Assembly: GCA_964436975.1 (NCBI GenBank)
Contig: CAYTET010000061.1
Location: forward strand, 1 to 10,098
Length of the DNA: 10,098 bases
DNA from: CAYTET01 sp964436975
GTDB taxonomy: Bacteria > Bacillota_I > Bacilli_A > Erysipelotrichales > Erysipelotrichaceae
Reading direction: 5' to 3'
A model generated the notes under the pieces. The model saw only the letters and a list, made by a program, of their open reading frames with translations, searched no databases and was not told the origin of the DNA. Shown piece after piece: positions 6,811 through 10,098 of the stretch (position 1 is the first letter of the stretch; every line of letters starts with the position of its first letter). The position numbers and the translations under genes were made by a program.

Positions 6811-6832
6811 TAGAACGGGCAAGGTAATTGAC

Positions 6833-6961
6833 ATGGAGGAATTCATCCTGGACTGCTTTACCAGTCTTATCGAAGAGATAATGGCATTGCCGCTGAACCC
6901 ACAAGCGAAAATGCAGATTATTGATCTGCTGCTGAAGGATGATGAAAATGAACGTAATTGA
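6833..6961 (+). CDS. Small acidic protein (42 aa) overlapping the DUF2974 gene
   Basis: The ATG at 6833 follows an AAGG Shine-Dalgarno (6821-6824) by 8 nt and lies just downstream of a TATAAT box. The product starts MEEFILDCFTSLIEEIMALP and ends LLLKDDENERN; it is acidic and probably helical, with no known family. It ends 14 nt inside the DUF2974 gene in another frame, and the AAGGA that serves the DUF2974 start lies within it, an arrangement typical of translational coupling. It could be a real small protein or a leader peptide controlling its neighbour; length alone does not prove coding. The frames differ and DUF2974 has a normal N-terminus, so it is not a broken-off piece of that gene. 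Confidence 0.55.
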   Translation: MEEFILDCFTSLIEEIMALPLNPQAKMQIIDLLLKDDENERN

Positions 6962-8075
6962 CTATCTGAAATGGCGCGGCGATTTAAGTCTGGCCGTTTC
7001 ACCCTTTAACGAAGTTGATAACCTGGTTTTAGCCCAGCTTTCTTTCGTTGACTGGAAAGGCATCGTGCCGACCCCGGGCCACGGCCGCATTGCCCTTAAC
7101 AAAGCCGCTGGTCTTTACTTTGCGGCCCACCCCCAGCTGCCGGAAGCCAAAGAAAACTTTCTTAACCTGACTGATTACTACCGGATGACCCGGCTGATGG
7201 CCGACAGCGTCCGCTTCGGCAAGGCCGAGCTGATGGCTTACAGCTATGATTTCGACCCGGCTATTGAAAAGCAGTTTGCCGCTTTGACCGTCTGTCTGAG
7301 CGACGGCACGGCCTATGTCTCCTTCCGCGGCACGGATAACTCCATTGTCGGCTGGAAAGAAGATTTCAACTTTGCCATCATGTGTCCGACTCCTTCCCAG
7401 CAGTCAGCTGCTGACTATCTGGGCTGGGTCAAGGCCAATACGATCCGCCGGCTGCGGGTCGGAGGCCATTCCAAAGGCGGCAATCTGGCCATGTATGCCG
7501 GTGCTCTGGCTTATGACCGCTACCGCATCATGGACATATTCAATAATGACGGCCCCGGCTTCACGCCGGCTTTTGTCAAGACTAAGGCCTTCAGTGATAT
7601 CAAGCCGGTTCTGAAAATATACAACCCGCAGTCATCCGTGGTTGGCATGCTGATGATCAATGATGCCCCGCGCACTTTTGTGCTGTCAGATGCCAAGCAG
7701 ATCATCGACCAGCATAACGGCTACTCCTGGCAATTGGTTGGCACCCGCTTTGAAAGAGCAGCCACCAATTCAGAGGAGAGCAAGGAAATAAAGAAAATCA
7801 CCAATGACTGGGTCTACAACATCTCCACGGAAGACAAGATGATCTTCTTCAATACTATTTATGACATCATCGACAATGCCGGCCTGAAAACCCTGGATGA
7901 TGTAGGGGTCAATATGATCAGGATGGCTCCCCAGGTCATCGAAAGCTTCAACAAGTTTTCGGCCGGCCAGCGGGAGCTGTTTACCCAGATCATTGCCCTG
8001 GTGTTCAAGATTTCCGGCTATGACATAAAAAAGGCCCTCAACAGTGCGCCGCTGGCCCAGCGCATCGCCAAGTAA
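6948..8075 (+). CDS. DUF2974 (Mbeg1-like) alpha/beta-hydrolase, lipase-like
   Basis: This 375-aa protein begins MNVIDYLKWRGDL, the usual N-terminus of DUF2974/Mbeg1-like proteins, which are related to lipase class 3. It shows SFRGTD (125-130), a lipase oxyanion-region motif; the nucleophile elbow GGHSKGG with Ser175; NNDGPGF with Asp201; and QHNGYSW with His256, together a plausible Ser-Asp-His triad. There is no signal peptide or membrane segment, so it is expected in the cytoplasm. The physiological substrate of this family is not known to me; ester or lipid hydrolysis is inferred from the fold. The third ATG (6948) is chosen because AAGGA lies eight bases upstream; the ATGs at 6939 and 6942 would add only MMK. 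It overlaps the 42-codon ORF by 14 nt. Confidence 0.88.
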   Translation: MNVIDYLKWRGDLSLAVSPFNEVDNLVLAQLSFVDWKGIVPTPGHGRIALNKAAGLYFAAHPQLPEAKENFLNLTDYYRMTRLMADSVRFGKAELMAYSYDFDPAIEKQFAALTVCLSDGTAYVSFRGTDNSIVGWKEDFNFAIMCPTPSQQSAADYLGWVKANTIRRLRVGGHSKGGNLAMYAGALAYDRYRIMDIFNNDGPGFTPAFVKTKAFSDIKPVLKIYNPQSSVVGMLMINDAPRTFVLSDAKQIIDQHNGYSWQLVGTRFERAATNSEESKEIKKITNDWVYNISTEDKMIFFNTIYDIIDNAGLKTLDDVGVNMIRMAPQVIESFNKFSAGQRELFTQIIALVFKISGYDIKKALNSAPLAQRIAK

Positions 8076-8103
8076 AGCCGATCTTTGCCAATATCTTTTC
8101 GCA

Positions 8104-8131
8104 AGAAAGCCAGGCACCCGCCTGGCTTTCT
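8104..8131. terminator. Bidirectional hairpin terminator between convergent genes
   Basis: A perfect 11-bp stem (8104-8114 with 8121-8131, core GAAAGCCAGG / CCTGGCTTTC) and a 6-nt loop lie between the convergent DUF2974 gene and 5'-nucleotidase gene. U-rich stretches follow on the plus strand (TTTCTGCTTATTT) and, more weakly, on the minus strand (CTTTCTT), so it could end transcription from both sides. Confidence 0.75.
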
Positions 8132-8148
8132 GCTTATTTGATAGCTGC

Positions 8149-9774
8149 CTATTTAACGGCTTGGATCCGCTGGCTGCCGTAAGGATCGGCATAATCCGAA
8201 CTGACTGTGCCGCCCAGGGTGTCCTGCAGATAAGTGCTCAGCACCTGGGTATCCAGCATGAATCCGTCCAGAATAATCTCGCAGTCCTGGAACATGGTAT
8301 AGCCGTCGCCCGCTGACTTGATCAGATAATCAAAGCTGGCCACCTTGTAGACGGCATTTGCATCCAGCGGCTGGCCGTTTACCATCACGTTGCTGACCCG
8401 GCGGGCGGCTGATTCATCCACATGATCGAACAGCCCGTTATCATCCAGCACCACCGGCGAAGCAATAGCCGGGTTGTAAGTGAAGGTCAGACCCGACACC
8501 TGCAGAAAGCCGCCGTACTCCTGCGGAACGGAGTGCACGCTCAGCTCCAAAGCATCCAGAATCTGCTGGCCGCTGGCCGATACCATGGTGATGGTATTGC
8601 CGAAAGGATGCACGGACAGAATATTGCCGTAAGTGATATTGCCGGCGGCAATGCTGGTTCTGACCCCGCCGCCGTTGACAAAGCCGATATCGGCTCCGGT
8701 GGCAGATCTGATTGCATCGGCACACAGATCACCCAGATTGGTTTCACTGGTTCTGACAATGCGGGTCTTGCCGTCCTGCGGATTTAATATCGTCAGATTG
8801 TAGTCCGTTGTCGCCACCACTGTCTCCAGCTGGGCCTTATATTCATTTTCAATATTGCTGATAAAAGCCGCCGTGGTCTCATCCTTCTCACTGTAATCGG
8901 AGATCAGACCGGTTGAGATATTGCCATCAGAAATGCACAGCATTCCGATGCTGGTCAGTCCGGTGCCGGTCTGGCTCAGCAGGACATACCGGCCGGCCTT
9001 GTTCTTGACCCGCTGGCATTCCACCACGCTGTGGGAGTGGCCGTCTAGCACCGCATCAATGCCGCTGGTATTGGCAATCACCTCCGGCGAAGTATAAGGC
9101 GAGGCGCCGGTATCAGTGCCCAGATGGGCCAGGGCAATGACATAATCAGCCCCCGCCGCTCTGGCGCTGTCGGCGGCTGACTGAACCGCCTTGTACAGAT
9201 TCTGGCCGTCATCACCCTGACAGAAGCCGTAGATATAGTTTCCATAGGCGTCCTGAAAATAAACCGGGGCGCTGGTCGTTATGGTCTGGGGTGTCGCAAT
9301 GCCGATAAAGGCAATCTTGATTCCCGCCTTTTCAATTATCTTGTATGGCTCAAACAGCAGCTTACCGGTAGTCAGATTGGTGAAGTTGCAGCTGAGATAT
9401 GAAAAATCTGCCATTTGGGCGAGTTCAAAGAAGCGGTCGGTGCCATAATCAAACTCGTGATTGCCAATGGCCGCCACATCATAGCCGACCTGATTCATGA
9501 TATCAATGATATACGAGCCATTGGAAAGTGCCCCGATGGCCGCACCCTGAACGGCATCGCCGCAGTCCGCCAGGATGACCTGGTCGCCCAAAGCCTCCAG
9601 CTGTTTCTTATAAGCCGCTAAGCCGGCATAGCCTATTGACGAGTCCACCGCACAGTGAACATCGTTGGTATACAGCACAACTACATCGCTGCTCTGCACC
9701 GGCCGGCTGGCCGAACAGCCGCATACCGCAAGCAGCATGACCGCTGCCAGCAATAAAGATGTCAGTTTTTTCAT
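8149..9774 (-). CDS. 5'-nucleotidase/UshA-family metallophosphoesterase lipoprotein
   Basis: This 541-aa surface lipoprotein probably hydrolyses extracellular nucleotides, or related phosphoesters such as 2',3'-cyclic nucleotides, for nucleoside and phosphate salvage. The signal peptide runs to about residue 19, with a lipobox at Cys18 or Cys20 (LAVCGC). The two-metal catalytic domain has TNDVH (Asp38, His40), DCGDAVQG (Asp70, Asp73), GNHE (Asn105, His106), AHLG (His217) and DGHSH (His246, His248), a complete set. The C-terminal 5_nucleotid_C domain shows GDLCADAIR (348-356), NGGGVR (367-372), HPFGN (389-393) and SAGDGYTMF, which bind the nucleotide base and phosphate in UshA. No LPXTG anchor is present. 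ATG 9774 is preferred over an upstream ATG at 9807 because AAAGGGGA lies six bases upstream and it gives a normal signal peptide. Confidence 0.93.
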   Translation of the reverse strand: MKKLTSLLLAAVMLLAVCGCSASRPVQSSDVVVLYTNDVHCAVDSSIGYAGLAAYKKQLEALGDQVILADCGDAVQGAAIGALSNGSYIIDIMNQVGYDVAAIGNHEFDYGTDRFFELAQMADFSYLSCNFTNLTTGKLLFEPYKIIEKAGIKIAFIGIATPQTITTSAPVYFQDAYGNYIYGFCQGDDGQNLYKAVQSAADSARAAGADYVIALAHLGTDTGASPYTSPEVIANTSGIDAVLDGHSHSVVECQRVKNKAGRYVLLSQTGTGLTSIGMLCISDGNISTGLISDYSEKDETTAAFISNIENEYKAQLETVVATTDYNLTILNPQDGKTRIVRTSETNLGDLCADAIRSATGADIGFVNGGGVRTSIAAGNITYGNILSVHPFGNTITMVSASGQQILDALELSVHSVPQEYGGFLQVSGLTFTYNPAIASPVVLDDNGLFDHVDESAARRVSNVMVNGQPLDANAVYKVASFDYLIKSAGDGYTMFQDCEIILDGFMLDTQVLSTYLQDTLGGTVSSDYADPYGSQRIQAVK

Positions 9775-9842
9775 TCTTCGTCCCCTTTCCCGCACTAGGC
9801 GGTTCAAATAACAAAAAATCCAACTATCCTATACCTTATTTT

Positions 9843-9871
9843 ATTTTCGGCAAATTTTTCCCGGCTGTCAA
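9843..9871 (-). promoter_or_regulatory. Weak promoter candidate for the 5'-nucleotidase gene
   Basis: Minus strand TTGACA (9866-9871), a 17-bp spacer and GAAAAT (9843-9848, 4 of 6). The -35 is consensus but the -10 is poor; an alternative pairing further downstream (TTGCCG and TAGGAT, 16 bp apart) is also possible. A short CGGCT/AGCCG inverted repeat overlaps the -35. Confidence 0.35.
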
Positions 9872-9991
9872 GCCGCGCCGGCCGCTGCACCCTCTTAAGA
9901 TCTTCGTTCATTCGCTGTTTTACCTTCCTCAATGCTGATACCTCCAGATTTAAAGAGAGATATTACTGTAGTTTTTTGTTTACCAGGTTAT

Positions 9992-10092
9992 CTTGGGACA
10001 AAATCATTTTCGTTTCATTGAGACATTATCATTTTCGGTTCATAAGACACAGTTGCATCAGGGGCCCACAGACACAGTTGCATCAGGGGCCC
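9992..10092. repeat. Tandem 25-bp repeat array with GACA cores, resembling an insertion sequence end
   Basis: Two related unit types repeat with a 25-bp period. ATCATTTTCG followed by TTCAT and AGACA occurs at 10003 and 10028. A 23-bp sequence beginning AGACACAGTTGC and ending AGGGGCCC is repeated exactly at 10045-10067 and 10070-10092. GACA cores fall at 9997, 10022, 10046 and 10071. Read on the minus strand the cores are TGTC followed, in two units, by CGAAAATGAT. Regular multiple terminal repeats of this kind are known at ends of IS21-type and Tn7-like elements, where transposase binds. No transposase gene is within the window, so the element identity and its outer boundary are inferred; the body probably lies to the right. 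Confidence 0.55.
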
Positions 10093-10098
10093 TCCTAT

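Larger units (their letters stand above)
9775..10098. other. Gene-free right end of the window
   Basis: This stretch carries the leader and possible promoter of the 5'-nucleotidase gene (to about 9871) and the tandem repeat array (9992-10092). The segment between (about 9872-9990) is AT/GC-mixed sequence with many stops in all frames; I see no gene or RNA in it. Confidence 0.6.

Noticed and set aside
9775..9807. Upstream start (9807) for the 5'-nucleotidase gene
   Set aside because: It would place an Arg-rich 11-residue extension before a normal lipoprotein signal peptide and put the good Shine-Dalgarno inside the coding region.
9992..10092. CRISPR array
   Set aside because: Repeats are essentially contiguous with no unique spacers of 30 bp or so, and no cas genes are in the window.

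Overview
The window looks like a moderate-GC chromosomal segment from a Firmicute (Bacillota). The gene types suggest an Erysipelotrichia-like gut bacterium, but that placement is inference from family flavour (large OppA lipoprotein, IPR-type OppB N-terminus, WYL regulator paired with a YcxB-like protein, DUF2974 hydrolase, CIRCE-controlled chaperone). Strong Shine-Dalgarno sites, two lipoprotein signal peptides with lipoboxes and several factor-independent terminators fit a Gram-positive host.

Layout. Left block, minus strand: the first codons of an oligopeptide ABC permease (oppB, 1-100, running off the edge) follow a large peptide-binding lipoprotein gene (oppA, 216-2189). A perfect 13-bp hairpin separates them. 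oppA has its own TTGACA promoter, a 7-bp hairpin at the predicted mRNA 5' end, and palindromes just upstream of the promoter. Next is htpG (Hsp90, 2510-4414), a single-gene unit with a sigma-A promoter, a CIRCE operator of the HrcA repressor directly over the predicted transcription start, and a clear terminator.

Centre: a two-gene minus-strand operon encodes a WYL-domain transcriptional regulator (5143-6153) and a YcxB-like two-helix membrane protein (4595-5146), coupled by a 4-nt ATGA overlap and closed by a terminator. The regulator has an extended -10 promoter abutted by a perfect 22-bp palindrome, which suggests autoregulation. The divergent plus-strand neighbour is an unrecognised six-helix membrane protein (6258-6785).

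Right block: on the plus strand, a small 42-codon ORF (6833-6961) overlaps the start of a DUF2974/Mbeg1-like alpha/beta-hydrolase (6948-8075) with an intact Ser-Asp-His set. A perfect inverted repeat (8104-8131) sits between it and a convergent minus-strand 5'-nucleotidase/UshA-type lipoprotein (8149-9774). The last 100 bases hold tandem repeats of about 25 bp with GACA cores, resembling the terminal repeat array of an insertion sequence (possibly IS21-like) whose body would lie beyond the window.

Functionally this is mostly ordinary nutrient acquisition (peptide uptake, nucleotide salvage) and stress protection. The most informative parts are regulatory: CIRCE on htpG, the WYL operator, the oppA leader, the small overlapping ORF and the terminal repeat array. 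I see no clear undescribed multi-gene system.
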